From: Nemophila menziesii
Lineage: Eukaryota; Streptophyta; Magnoliopsida; Boraginales; Hydrophyllaceae
Assembly (NCBI GenBank): GCA_029959085.1
Contig: JARWIR010000002.1
Span: forward strand, 59,078,154 to 59,142,153
DNA: 64,000 nt
Direction: 5' to 3'
A program made the position numbers and the translations under genes. Shown here piece by piece: positions 11,320-22,545 of this stretch. Numbering within the stretch: the stretch's first letter is position 1; each line of letters begins with the position of its first letter. Under the pieces are notes generated by a model. It was not told the origin of the DNA. It saw only the letters and a program-made list of their open reading frames with translations, and did not search any database.

Positions 11320-11991
11320 ACAAAACAGTCCCTGAACTCCCATTTGGTAACCATGGTTAAGCACATTTGCTCCGTGAAATGGAGAAGCTATAGCTGGGTT
11401 AACATAGCTTGGTGAAGGGTAAAAGTAACTTTCGGATTGGGTTGGAGAATATGGTGATCCGGTTTAATTACCGAGCCTATAAGCATACGGTGCATTAAAA
11501 TTCTGGAAAGCTCGAGGAACAGAGGAATCAGATCTTCCATAGAATCCATTCATGTAATTAACCAATTGATCACGATTTTGATCAGTGATATACATTTCAT
11601 TCATACTTCTTGATAGCAATTCATCAACAGTATTTTTATCAGCGAGATTTAAATCCATAGACAACCCAGTAAAATTGTTGAAATTAGCATGACTTGAGTG
11701 AGGTTTGAGGTCTTCTAATGGAGGTGATGATGGTGATCCATTATCAGACAATGAATGACCATTGGAGAATAAACTAGATGAAGAACCATCAGATTGTAAA
11801 GAAAAGCCACTAACAGGAGATGCACATGGATATTTATGATCATCATACATGCCTATACTATTACTATTACTATTACCGTTACTGTTACAATCACTACCCA
11901 TCATCATCATACCATACATATGACGATGATCACCATAACCATGATCATGGATCTCACCCAACAACATTTCAAACTCATCATCTTCCATCAT
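11320..11991 (-). pseudogene. Captured N-terminal part of a probable Pumilio (APUM12-like) gene
   Basis: On the minus strand an ATG at 11991 opens a frame beginning MMEDDEFEMLLGEI, the short conserved start I associate with plant Pumilio proteins of the APUM11/12 type. Low-complexity H, M, N, S and G runs follow. The frame meets TAA at 11464 but continues beyond it, without a shift, as another coding-like stretch (PTQSESYFYPSPSYVNP, HGANVLNHGYQMG) to about 11320. A single nonsense change therefore interrupts it. The RNA-binding PUF repeats are absent. Sequence up to about 12200 looks like its own leader, so capture may have included the promoter. The family assignment is tentative. Confidence 0.42.
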
Positions 11992-12412
11992 ATTTTCTTT
12001 TAATTTTTTCTTTAACATTAGAACAACTACACAAATAAAGGTAAAACTAAAAATACAAGATTTTACAAAGAAAAAAGATACAATAATCAAATAATAATAA
12101 ATACCCAAAATAAATTACCACTTTTAATCGCCTGGGTTGGCTTTAAAATTATTGAAAGGATTGTAAATTGAGGAAAAGATCGGATTTTTTCTCTGTTTTT
12201 TAATTATTTAATTGTTATTCCAAATGATAAATTATTAACAGCTGTTCCCCTTCTACCCCTGTAACTGAAGCTATTTAAATAATACACATTATGTACACAA
12301 TCATCTTCACAAATATTATTCGGCTTTAAACCAACGGTGTGTTGCTTAATCTGTACAACTTCACCTCAACAAAAAGCTGATAACAAAACAGAATCCAATC
12401 TGGGACCGAACC
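11992..12412 (-). other. Leader/promoter-like flank and spacer
   Basis: AT-rich flank upstream of the Pumilio-like start codon. A possible leader with a splice junction lies near 12120-12180. Nothing else is recognised. Confidence 0.35.
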
Positions 12413-12694
12413 TCAACTACAAATAGCTTCAACAGAGAGTTTCTTCATAACATTCAGACAAGGATCTCCTTCAAAGATCTCAGCCGCCACAGTTACATCA
12501 CACGATTCCCTCCTAATACAATCCTGAAACTCAAAACCTATAATTATTACCACCTTAAAACAACAAAAAACTTAACTAAAAACCATACCTTTTGCATCGT
12601 AAGACTTATGAGCATGACAACTCCCTTCTCTAAAGCTTCCACAACTCCCTTGAGGTGTCCCAAAGCTAGCAAACTTAATAAACTTAAATAAGTC
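12413..12694 (-). pseudogene. Captured C-terminal lectin (SUEL) exons of a GH35 beta-galactosidase
   Basis: Two minus-strand exons. 12694-12589 reads FIKFASFGTPQGSCGSFREG then SCHAHKSYDA up to a GTATGG donor. 12523-12413 reads DCIRRESCDVTVAAEIFEGD then PCLNVMKKLSVEAICS and a TGA stop. Together they form the galactose-binding SUEL-type lectin domain at the end of many plant cell-wall beta-galactosidases, with its cysteines in place. The residues joining the two exons are not in the family's usual length, and the catalytic GH35 domain is absent. The fragment sits between the Pumilio-like piece and the transposase, with the same orientation. Confidence 0.8.
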
Positions 12695-13551
12695 CCTGCA
12701 GTTTATGAATTTTTCAAGCAAGTCCTGGAGTATATGGAAGTTTCGAAATAGAGGGAAGAGCAAGTACTGTTGCTTAACAAGATTTGCAGCATAACTGGAA
12801 TTTCGAGAACCAAGTACTGATTCTAAGCCATTACAACTTGATAGTGAGGGCTCAGAGTACCCAATATATTATCGGAACACACTTAATAGTAAAAACCACA
12901 TAAACTTTAAAAAATCAGAATTGTAGAAAGAATCTAATAGTCATTATAAAAGTAATGAGATCAACTTTCCTTACAATTCAATATATATAAACTTAATACA
13001 TAATTATAGAAGTTACATAATATATAATGGTACTCTTAACTAATCACTCTAATCACTGTGAGTGCTTCTTAATCATATTACTGCATTCAATCGAAGGAGA
13101 TACCTGCAAACATCACAATAGAAAAGTTAACTACGATTCTTGAATTTCAACACCCAATCAATGTAGCAATTGATTTTGAATAAGAATTTGATCTTACAAG
13201 ATTTGGAAATCCTTCTAACGGTTAGTAAAGAGTTGAAAAAACACAATACACTAATGAAAAAAATTGTGCTTAAATATGATTTCAATTTGACGAGGAAAAA
13301 ATGTTTAGTTTTACACACACCTCACTTGATGGAACATTTAAAATTTGCGATGCAGCAAGAAAAATATCATAGAAGGCAGGGACCAATTCTAAAGAATATA
13401 ACATAAATTCGAGATAGGGTATATATAGCTAATTCACATAACACAGGGATCAATTCTAAAAAATCAACAGGGTATAAATAGCTGATAATGCATACCTTGT
13501 ACCATTCTAGCAAACATCTTCTTCAACAACCCAATGTCTCACTTCAAATAA
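12695..13551 (-). other. Unassigned stretch upstream of the lectin fragment
   Basis: AT-rich sequence that would hold the transposase 3' end and the edge of the captured beta-galactosidase intron. A 78-codon + strand frame (13170-13406) shows no family features. No gene called. Confidence 0.4.
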
Positions 13552-15832
13552 TCAACGTAGACTCAGTCCTGGGAATTCATCTGCTATCAGCCCTTCAGAT
13601 GAACCTCCACGTGATGGTTTTTTACATTTATCGGCTCGATGTCCCCTAAGGCTACAGTTGAATAAAATTCTATTATTAAAGTTAATTAACATTAATTGAA
13701 TAAATCAGTCAATAAAACACTAACCTACATTTACTGTATTTGTACGGAGCGCATGATTTGCTTATCTTTTTATCATTAGGCATCTCTTTAGGCTTCCCTT
13801 TAGGCTTTCCTTTAGGCTTCCCATTAGGCTTGGCAGTCTCAGGATCCAATACATCAAATTTGGGCAATTCTTCGTTCTCAACCCCTGATCCGGAGGGATT
13901 CTCTTGCATCTTGCACAGGTCTTTTGCACGAGAGATCAATTGACAAATAGCGTGACTTATCTCCTTATACCCGACACTAGTCTGTTTGGCATAATATGCC
14001 AATTCATTACATTGTGAATTCAAGTAACCATGCCGTGCCATCTCTATCTCATCAGTGGTTGCAGAAGACACATTTTTGTCACAAAAGTCTTTACTTATTT
14101 CTGTTGTCCATCTTTGATTAATGCAAGATATTGGAATTTCATTTAGACCCTCACATTTAAACACAAAAATCATATGTTTACACAGGATACCAGATGACTC
14201 TAACTTTTTGTAGTCACATGAAATACTCACATAATCATTATCATTTCTATACAACACATAATTCATGTACTCCTTGTTTATTGAATCTCTAATGACATAG
14301 GTGCGAGAACCGTTATCATCTGTAACAATTTGATCGCTTATTAGAGTAGCTTGTAACTCAATTTGTTTCCGAACTTTAAAGAACATGTTTCTTGTGTATA
14401 CTTTAGCAGCGTGATTCTCAATATTCCGCAAAGGGGTTGTGAGCACAGGCCTTGTATAATTTGATTTTATTTCCTGACTAATAACATTGATTCCAAGCCG
14501 CTCCAAACCTCGATGAAATTTTCGAAAGAAAATAAAAAGATTTCTATTGGATCCAAGAATTCTATTTAAGAAAGCATTCATACCTTCACATCTTTGGGTA
14601 CTCTTCACACCGCCAAAGAAATATCCACGAAGATATGTTTCTGACCATAAATGCCTTCTCTCATATATATCTTCAACCCACGTGTGATTTTCAAGCTCAC
14701 AGTCGACCAACATTTTCTTCCATTCTGATTCGAAGATATCAGCGCTACATTTAAGAGACATTAATCGACCAAAAATTTCATTGAAGTTGGGTACAGTAAC
14801 ATTAGAAATTGCATTCCTTTGAAGATGCCACCTACACAGTCTGTGTCTAGTGTCCGGTAAAACCTCAGCAATTGCAGCATGCATTGACTTATCACCATCA
14901 GTTACCACAGATGAAGGCCTCTTAGGGGACACGGCTTCCAAAAGTGTCCTCAACACCCATATATATGACTCAGTAGTCTCATTATTTACCAACGCCGCAC
15001 CAAATATGCAAGTGTTGTGATGATTATTTGTTCCGGCCAAAATAACAAGAGGTAACTTGAACTTATTCGTTTTATATGTCGCATCAAATATTAGAACATC
15101 CCCGAAGACAGCAAACTCAGCCCTTGATCTCCCATCAGTCCAAAACAACTTATCTAATCTTCCCTCCTTATCAGTTGAGTACTTGTAAAAGTACAATGGA
15201 TCACTATCTGACTTAGCTTCAAGATATGACAATGCAACATTTGCGTCTCCATCAATCACTTGATCTCGATGATCACGACCCATTACATTATAGAAGTCTT
15301 TCCTTGTGAATCCAACATTCTCATAGCCTCCAGCCTCGTGTGTAAAGTAATCCATGATTTTAGATTTGTTAATGCCTGCACTGTGCATAGCATGACCTGC
15401 ATCTTTATGACCTCCATATACTTGTCTCTGGGACCGAGACTCTGATACGCCATAAGATGGTAACATGTCATGATTGTGTGTTTCGTCATAATGTGTCACG
15501 TGATAGCGTAATCCGTCCTCACCCAACCTTATACGAAGTCTGGCTGAACAACCACATCTAGTTAAGGGTCTATGTTCATACTTCCTGTTTCCCATTTCCA
15601 AATATTTCTTATATCTAAATCCTTCACGATCACAAACAAATAGCCTAATAATTATTTTACCCGCTTCATTCTTCATTTTTGTTTCTCTTCTAATTCCAAA
15701 ACCTTTGCTACGTCCAAGCGAATTGTAAAAACTGTATGCATCATCTTCTGATAAAAAAGTCATCTTAGATATATCTTCTTCGGTTAAATCAACCAAATAA
15801 TCCTCATTATACAGATTATGTTGTAATTCCAT
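13552..15832 (-). CDS. FAR1-domain MULE transposase
   Basis: Two exons, 15832-13725 and 13651-13552, join at GT-AG sites to give 735 residues. Order: FAR1/WRKY-GCM1-type DNA-binding domain (about 30-125; Cys67, Cys93, Cys95, His119, His121); MULE transposase core (about 245-440) with the DDE triad Asp250 (IFDATYKTN), Asp312 (VVTDGDKSM) and Glu416 (QRCEGMNAFL), and the CxxH pair Cys333/His336; SWIM zinc finger (Cys539, Cys551, His553); a PKGK-type basic repeat; and a zinc knuckle spanning the intron. It would bind the element ends and carry out excision and insertion. The knuckle reads YSKCSLRGHRADKC, with Tyr where its first Cys is expected, so it may be impaired. A domesticated FAR1-related host gene is the alternative, but its location inside a 9-bp-flanked MULE favours transposase. 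Confidence 0.88.
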
Positions 15833-16100
15833 AGAACTGAAATTGACATATACAATTCATATCAGTAAGCCATAAAATCAAAGATCATACATGACAATAA
15901 TTGAAAAGTAGAAGAATGTACTGCTAAGAAAGAATGAAATATACGGGGTCACTCACAACTCACTGAAATTCCTTGATCTTCTTCTTATGCCGGATAGAGC
16001 GTTCTTCTTTTCGATTCTCTTCTTTGGGCGCTTTAAAATATTTGATTTCTAGGGATTCTATCGTTCTTCAGTTCATCTAAAGACTAGGAGTTAATTAGTT
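15833..16100 (-). promoter_or_regulatory. Probable transposase leader and promoter region
   Basis: Upstream of the transposase start, the minus strand reads a purine-rich leader (AGAAGAAGATCAAGG) and a possible leader intron opening near 15957 (CAGTGAGTTGTGAG). No clear TATA box can be fixed. Assigned by position only. Confidence 0.3.
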
Positions 16101-16171
16101 AAATTAATAGTGGGGGGTTTTTTTAACCGGTTACTAAGTAAGTGGGCAAGTGGTTAAGTAATTTTCTTTTT

Positions 16172-16485
16172 AGGTAATGTTAAATACGTTAATTGCATTT
16201 AAAGTCCTTGTAGTTTTGAAAATAAAAAATTAAGATCCTTATGGTATAAAAAAAATATTTATAGACCCTAAATTTTATATTTTGGTTCTTTCATAAACTT
16301 TGATTAAATTCTAATTTTATTCATGAAATAAGATGAAAATCAGTAAAAAAATTTAAGTAATGGTAAATAAGTTAATTGTATTTAAAGTCCCTATAGTTTT
16401 GAAAATAAAAAATTAGATCCTTATGGTAAAAAAACATGTTTATAGATCTTTAAATTTTACTCATGAAATAAGATAAAAATCAGTA
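16172..16485 (+). repeat. Diverged tandem duplication of about 150-180 bp
   Basis: Two imperfect copies, 16172-16350 and 16353-16485. Both contain TTTAAAGTCC, TAGTTTTGAAAATAAAAAAT, GATCCTTATGGTA and TCATGAAATAAGAT in the same order, and both end AAAATCAGTAA. Confidence 0.75.
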
Positions 16486-16728
16486 ATACACACCTCCTCC
16501 TACCAACACACACCATATAAGATTAATGCATGATAGTGTTTTATTTAAATTTTTAATTACTATATTTTTTTTATAATATGTTAAAACAATTATATTCCTA
16601 AATTAATAAGTATTGACTCTTTAAAATGATAATATCTAAATTATAATAATTTTTATCTTCCTTTAACTTTACAATAATGGAAATAATCAGTATAATATAA
16701 TTATAGTAATAATAATTTTAACCTAATA

Positions 16729-16955
16729 GTCCGTTTGGGATTGATTATTTTGAAGCTAAAAGCGTTTTTTTATTAAAATTTAAATATTTGTAAAAAATAT
16801 TAAAAAATATTTTGACATCCAAAATAGCTTTAAGTGATTATTTTAATAATCACTAATCTAGTGCTTTTCCTAAAAGTGATTTTAAGAGTCTAAAATATTG
16901 TTATGAATCTAAAATCACTTTAAGTGATTATTTTGAAAAGAAATCCCAAACGGAC
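16729..16955. mobile_element. MITE with GTCCGTTTGGGATT inverted ends
   Basis: 227 bp bounded by GTCCGTTTGGGATT and its exact complement AATCCCAAACGGAC. Internal inverted segments (AAGTGATTATTTT and its complement) make it hairpin-like. Such ends are common in plant hAT-type MITEs. No clear target duplication is seen, so the superfamily is uncertain. It is nested within the MULE. Confidence 0.65.
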
Positions 16956-17089
16956 ACTAAGTCTGTTGACTTTAAGTCAAGTAGTACTGTTATGTTTTCA
17001 AAATTAGAACATCATATGGATTAACAGAAAATTCCATAGAAAACTATCTATATATTAATTATTTATCTTATATGTTAGACCATGTATAA

Positions 17090-18570
17090 CACATGTCAGA
17101 CACTTTTTTAGAAAGACAACTCATAGATCACTACAATGCACTTATACCAGGGATCCATTCATCTCCCAAATATTTGTATTCTTACCATCATCTACTTTCT
17201 ATTGTAAAATATTTATGAGAGTCTTTCTTTCCTCCGTTAGGCTTCTCTAACCCCATGAAGGGTGCTAACCCAATTAGCCTTTAATAAATATAGTATCTTT
17301 GAAGTATATTCCTTCTCCAGGCATTTCATGTTATTAAGATCTGTTTTTAAGTTTCATATCCATAAAACCTATTCACCATCCTTATTATTAATAGTCATTT
17401 CTTTCTAGTTAGTCCAATGTGCTCTTTTATTGTTTTTGTTCTTCTACCAAAATTTAGAGATAGAGAGTTAATTTTAATGCAGACACTATTAGGTGTAAAA
17501 AAACTGCCATAATATCGGCAAGTATATCAATTATCACAGATTTAATAAGTGTTTCTTTACATGCCTCAGAAAGATTTAGGGTGATTGACACATAGAGACT
17601 TGAAGACTACTTTTTCTTCCTAAAGAAACTAATAGTGGGGGTTAAGTAGTTAATTGATAGTGGGGTTTTTTTTTGTTATTTTAAACTCTCTTATAGTATT
17701 TTCTTCGATCTTTTTGTTCATAAGGGTACATAATGCTTGGGTTATAATACAAAATAAGAAAGGGACAAAGTGTGTCCCTTTGGCTCAACCCTTTAATAGG
17801 GTCAAAGTCAAAGATGAGAACTTGGTCACCATTAAGCAATATAGAATAAGAGACTGAGGTGACACACCCCATATAACCCATTCTATCTATATATCATGAA
17901 AACCGAATGTTATCATAGTATCTTGTAAGAAATCTCACTCAACATTTTCATAAACTTTTGCTACATCAACCTTAGTGTTTACATAGTGTTTTCTAGTGTT
18001 TCTTTTTCTCTTAAAAAAGTGGCTTACTTCATGAGTCAATTTTAATTTTCAGTTAATTCTCTTCCTAGGATGAAAACCTGCCACTTTCATATATAATCTT
18101 AGCCATATATTTTTATAGCCGTTAAACTATAACTCTGACCAAGATTTTATAGATAAAATTAGAAAAACTTATGAGTTTGTAATGAGAAACATTAGCAGAC
18201 TTCTTGACTTTAGGAATTCGAGTGATAAGGGTTTTATTAATCTGATAAATATTTTCCTATACCATGAGAAGTCAGTGATGGATCTAAAAATATCAAATTT
18301 TAATATATTCCATTGTTTCTTAAAGAAGTATATAGGTAGACCATCAGGTTCATGATATTTATCATTCCTCATCTCCCAAAGAGACTTTTAATCTCTTATA
18401 TTCCCATAGGCTTAATAAGATCATAAACTAGAGTCTATAGTAATCTCTAGGTCTTTTAGTACAAAAAATATTATTAAAGTATTCTTTGATCTCATGTTCA
18501 ACATCCATTTTTTATCAACACGTGTATCATTTCAGTAAAAATTCTTTAATTTTATTCCTACTTCTAGTTT
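17090..18570 (-). pseudogene. Remnant of a LINE (non-LTR) reverse transcriptase
   Basis: Read leftward from about 18570, several frames give the order of plant LINE reverse-transcriptase motifs. These are EPDGLPIYFFKKQWNILKFD (from KAPGPDG...FIKK.W), then TLITRIPKVKKSANVSHYKLISFSNFIYKI, here disrupted, then SYSILLNGDQVLIFD with GLSQRDTLCPFLI (from SV.LNG...GLRQGDPLSPFLF), and finally near 17200 VDDGKNTNIWE (the C-terminal GxGxxxxxW block). The YADD catalytic segment is not readable and stops and frameshifts are frequent. It is an old insertion or a captured piece. Confidence 0.72.
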
Positions 18571-19847
18571 TTTTTATTGAGTGAAAGTAGTTCTTGATTC
18601 TACCTCCCAAAATAAACCATCTCACTATAGCAGTGTCGGTGATTTTAATTTTTTTTGGTGTAGCAATGTTTTTTAGAATGTTCATAGGGATGATTAGTTA
18701 TATATTTTTTCATACATTTGAGGCCTATAAGTCTGTTAAGTACATCGTACTCATCACACTTCCGTTATGGGGTGCACAATGTATCTCTACGATTGGACCA
18801 CCCACTCATATCTTGAGTTAGAAGCCTCCAAAGGCCATCTAGGAGATCCACATACGATCTCAAAACCCTCATCGGATGTTAATATTTCCCTACAGGATGT
18901 CGTCATATCATCCAACTAACCCCCGTTTTCGTCTATCATCACTTTGTTCTTGTTGTTATCATTTGTTGAGTTGTCGCCGGTAGCATCCCAGGAGTAGGAG
19001 GCGCCGCCATTTTGTATATTGAGGGAATAGGGTTTTGTTCGTTCTCCGCTGCTCTTTTTTTATATTGGTTGTATCTTAATATGTAATATAAATTTTAATA
19101 TAAAAAAACAAAAAAGTTTTCAATAAGACTTTTGAAAAAGAAAATATTAACCCTCTCTTAATATGCTTAACGACAACAACACTACTAATATACAAATGAA
19201 ATATAGTTTTATAAAGTTGATTTCGGTAATCCTAAAACGGGAATTTTGGTAGTCGTGTTACATCAAATGAATAGTCTTTATTTTTGTAAGTAATAAATAT
19301 TCTTCTTTTTTTTAGTCTATCTTTTATTTTTAAGTCAAATAGAGTCTGTTGACTAGAACACAAATAGGCTAATTTGCACCATATATACCTAATCACTATA
19401 GGCTTGGTATTCTTGATTTTTTCATTGTAACGTATTTTTTTTAATATAAATATACAATTTAATTGTTTCTTTTTAACAAAAATAAAAACCACATGCTAAA
19501 GTCAAACTTGTAGCCAAGATCTTTTCAATATTGCCAAGGCTTGTAAAATCGAAAATAGTAAAAGGAGAGCATTTTAAAGGAAATGATTAATGAGTAGAGA
19601 TCCAAATAATATAATGGTATAAAAATCTTATAACAATAATAATATAAAAAAAATTTTGCAATGATAAGCATTACAATCGAACATCAAAAGCTCCGGAAGC
19701 GATTTGCCAGCCAAGGACATGCAAAATTTGGATATAAACCAGACTAGATGAATCACTTGTTCCACAACTCCATTACCGGTAATAATAAAGAGCTTGAATA
19801 ATGGAACAAATAACCCAGCAACTATACCTATGTCCCTATATTATGTA
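18571..19847. other. Unassigned region with one coding-like patch
   Basis: Mostly AT-rich. On the minus strand from 19004 a frame opens MAAPPTPGMLPATTQQ. One base out of frame it can be followed through VMIDENGG and GFEIVCGSPRWPLEASNSRY to about 18790, so a decayed coding exon is likely. It could be the 5' part of the neighbouring LINE or another capture. I do not recognise the family. Confidence 0.35.
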
Positions 19848-19857
19848 AGATTTGAAG

Positions 19858-20048
19858 TCTGTTGATCCAACTAAAGGGTCTATTCCAGAAGTTATTGCGT
19901 TGTCGAAGGGGTTAATTTCAATGATGGTTGTTCCTTTCGGTTTGTACGGCTTATTTTACACGCCGTTGTATTAGACTTTTAAGAAGGATCGTGAGAATGC
20001 AAGAATTAATGTCTTAAAAGACACGGAAGCTGAAACTAAGATGATGTG
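19858..20048 (+). pseudogene. Unidentified captured fragment, small membrane protein-like
   Basis: A + strand frame reads SVDPTKGSIPEVIALSKGLI then SMMVVPFGLYGLFYTPLY, a TAG, and in the same frame TFKKDRENARINVLKDTEAE TKMM and a stop. One hydrophobic segment followed by a charged tail looks like the end of a real small membrane protein broken by a nonsense change (TAG probably from CAG). I do not recognise the family. It is the only + strand coding-like piece in the right half of the MULE. Confidence 0.4.
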
Positions 20049-20769
20049 ATGATTCTTTTACTTATAAGGTCGTTTCAAGTTTGTCCTTCAGTAAAGAGAT
20101 TTAACTTAGAACACCAAAACCACACGAGGGCTAGATCATACACGTGTAAAATTCAGACTGTATCAAGGATTTTTAGTTACCGAGTATTAAACTCACACTG
20201 TAACAAGGATTTTTTCCTTATAACGGGTATTATTCATGTTTGCTCGTTCAATAACTTCATATTCTTTGGCCTATTTGGCACATTCTCACTTGACTCATTA
20301 AAGATAATGGCCTTATTAAAGAAAAAAATTTCAAAATTAGTAGGACTTTTGTACAATAATTTACCCTTCTGCAAGGAATTCAACTTAAAAACTGACTAAA
20401 TGTATGATATTATTGTATTTGGGTTTTTTCTAAACATGTTTTACCCGATGTTTATGTTAATTGTATTGGACATAATTAGCACGTTTGCTTATATTAGACG
20501 AAATGAGTGCATGTAAGACACATTTATACGCCCTTATGAAAAAATAAACTTACCTTTGGTATAAAAATGATCATGAATGCACATTTTGAGAGATAAACCC
20601 ATGTTCAGAAAATACACGATAAACGATCAAATCATTTAAAACTAATTACCCACATTTGATTTTTGATAACTTATAATAAGGGATTTAACCATAAATCTAT
20701 AAAGTCGGATCCTAGAAACAAGAACATCTAAAATTACTTGCTTAACTATTTTCCACTAATTCCAAAAAG
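20049..20769. other. Gene-free AT-rich stretch
   Basis: A 117-codon + strand frame (20046-20399) has no recognisable features and overlaps the tail of the previous fragment. Nothing else seen. Confidence 0.45.
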
Positions 20770-21093
20770 AAAAACAAGTGCAAAAGACTTGTAGATAATT
20801 GCAAATTCTTTGTTATTACTCCACTTGAAAGACAATAATAAATCTTGCATAGTCTTTCTAACATTTAGCTGAAACATCTTTGGGTTATCTTTAAGTACTT
20901 CTGCAGCTGCGTGATTAAGTGGGTCTTCATAATTCGGCTCCTACATAAAACATATCACACCATTATAACCATATATTACCAAGAGTATAAACATGAAAGT
21001 CAATCAAAATACCGTGAAAAGATGAGACAAGCCATAGACAATAGTGTTTATGTTTAGCACAAATTTCCAATCTTCTCTTAGTATGTTCAGACA
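20770..21093 (-). pseudogene. Captured 3' exons of NEDD8/RUB-conjugating enzyme UBC12 (RCE1)
   Basis: Two minus-strand exons. About 21093-21013 reads [26 protein letters not shown] to a GTATTT donor. From 20940 the next reads EPNYEDPLNHAAAEVLKDNP KMFQLNVRKTM and then leaves the family sequence. These match the C-terminal part of the E2 enzyme that passes NEDD8/RUB to cullins. The active-site cysteine lies immediately upstream of the retained part and is absent, as is the normal C-terminus. A 26-bp tandem duplication (21081-21132) sits at the broken upstream edge. Clearly a non-functional passenger. Confidence 0.85.
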
Positions 21094-21132
21094 AATATTG
21101 AATAAAGTATGTTCAGACAAATATTGAATAAA
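21081..21132 (+). repeat. 26-bp direct duplication
   Basis: Two adjacent perfect copies of a 26-bp segment beginning GTATGTTCAGACAAATATTG, overlapping the broken upstream edge of the UBC12 exon. Confidence 0.9.
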
Positions 21133-21277
21133 GTTTAGGAATTAATTCCACATGTGACAACATCTGGACCGGTAACACAAAACAGACAGCTGGCAAAGTA
21201 CAATAAACGAGGAGAGGGATTGAAGTGATGGGGTATATAGTAGTATTAATGTATGCCAAACGCTCAAGCCATTTTAA

Positions 21278-22545
21278 TCATCCGTTATAACCATACCAAG
21301 TAGGACAATGCCTACTGAAAAGAATTTCAACGGAACCTAGGGCCCACCTAAGCACTTGGTTAAGATGATCCGAAAGATTAATAGGAGCCGATCCTTTAAA
21401 GCTGGTCTTGCGGGCATACAGTAAATTGATCTCCAACCACGTGCGTGCATTTTGAATCCCGTAAGAATATCTTCTGTAACTGATCCGTAGATCCATCCGA
21501 TCTGTAGTAATTAATAAGGTAAAAGAGTGTTTTAAAATTAAAACAAGTTTACAAGAAGTCCAAAAATAAACCTCGGATCCCCACTCTGATTACATGAATA
21601 GCTTCTTTAAGAAGAGTCTCTGGTGTAGCAGATTGAGGAACTCCACCGTCTTCCATAAGTGTGGACGCTACAAAAACAGCTGATTGACCAAATCTTTTCT
21701 CGAGACTCATTTGTGACATAAGAAGTGACTTCTCATCATCAAATCCAGCACCTTTTTTTACAGTTTAATGATGAGTAAAAGAGAAATCGAGATGTTAAAT
21801 AAACTAAGCTAAACTATACCTTCAACTCCCTCTTCTATATCTTCTAAACTGAATATTGGCACAGTAGGATCCGCATGCTTGCTAGATTTCTTTTTGTCAG
21901 AGCCTTTTTTACTTGATTTAGAACTTTTCTTTCTTGAGCCACCAAAGCAAGAAGAGAAAACATTTGATTTCTTATTCTTAGGTTTAAGAGGTGGCTCATA
22001 TCCATATAATGCTGTTCTGTTGAACACACATCCAGTACCCACATATACAGGTCCTTGAATTCAATCTAAACCTCTCAAATTGATCTGATTTCATGAACAA
22101 CAGCAACACATTTATAAGAATGAATCTCATAGAAGATATAATAATCAAAGAGAATTAAGATTAATAGAACTTACATCAAAGAAAACAGTATTACGATTAG
22201 CATATCGATCGTTCCTATCAATACTATCGAATGTCTGAGGGAATTGAACGTAACAGACATATTTACCAAGATTTGGGTCCATCATGAAACACATAGCTTC
22301 TCTAATAGCCTTGCTGTTTTTAATGTAATGATCACAATCAAGATTCAACATGAAAGGTCCATTTGTCAGAACTGCCGATACACGAACCTGCAAAGGTACG
22401 CAAACAAATTGTTATATTTATATGCCCCACAAGAAAAACCACAAAAAATTACACTTACAAGTGCATTCATAGCACCAGCTTTCTTGTGATGTTGAAAACC
22501 AGGTCTCTTCTCACGAGAAACATACACTAATCGTGGTAACTCAAT
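21278..22545 (-). pseudogene. Captured internal exons of a cellulose synthase (CESA) gene
   Basis: Five consecutive exons in order: 22545-22459 ([20 protein letters not shown]), 22387-22175 ([20 protein letters not shown] ... YVQFPQTFD), 22084-21820 ([22 protein letters not shown], then a serine/lysine-rich run), 21752-21572 ([20 protein letters not shown]) and 21501-21278 ([20 protein letters not shown] ... [20 protein letters not shown]). This is the central glycosyltransferase region including the DCD substrate-binding motif and TED. It is broken by TGA for GGA just before IQGP (near 22065), loss of part of the exon ending at 21572, and a frameshift in the last exon; membrane spans after QVLRW are absent. 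Similarity looks strongest to primary-wall CESAs such as CESA3. Introns are kept. Confidence 0.9.

Noticed and set aside
11820..12038. Tyr/His-rich + strand ORF
   Set aside because: It is the antisense shadow of the low-complexity Pumilio-like fragment.
13552..15832. Domesticated FAR1-related host transcription factor gene
   Set aside because: It sits within a 9-bp-flanked insertion and has a complete DDE triad. A transposase is the simpler reading, although the proteins are related.
20046..20399. 117-codon + strand ORF in the MULE
   Set aside because: No domain, unusual composition for a protein, and it overlaps the stop of the preceding fragment. Probably chance.
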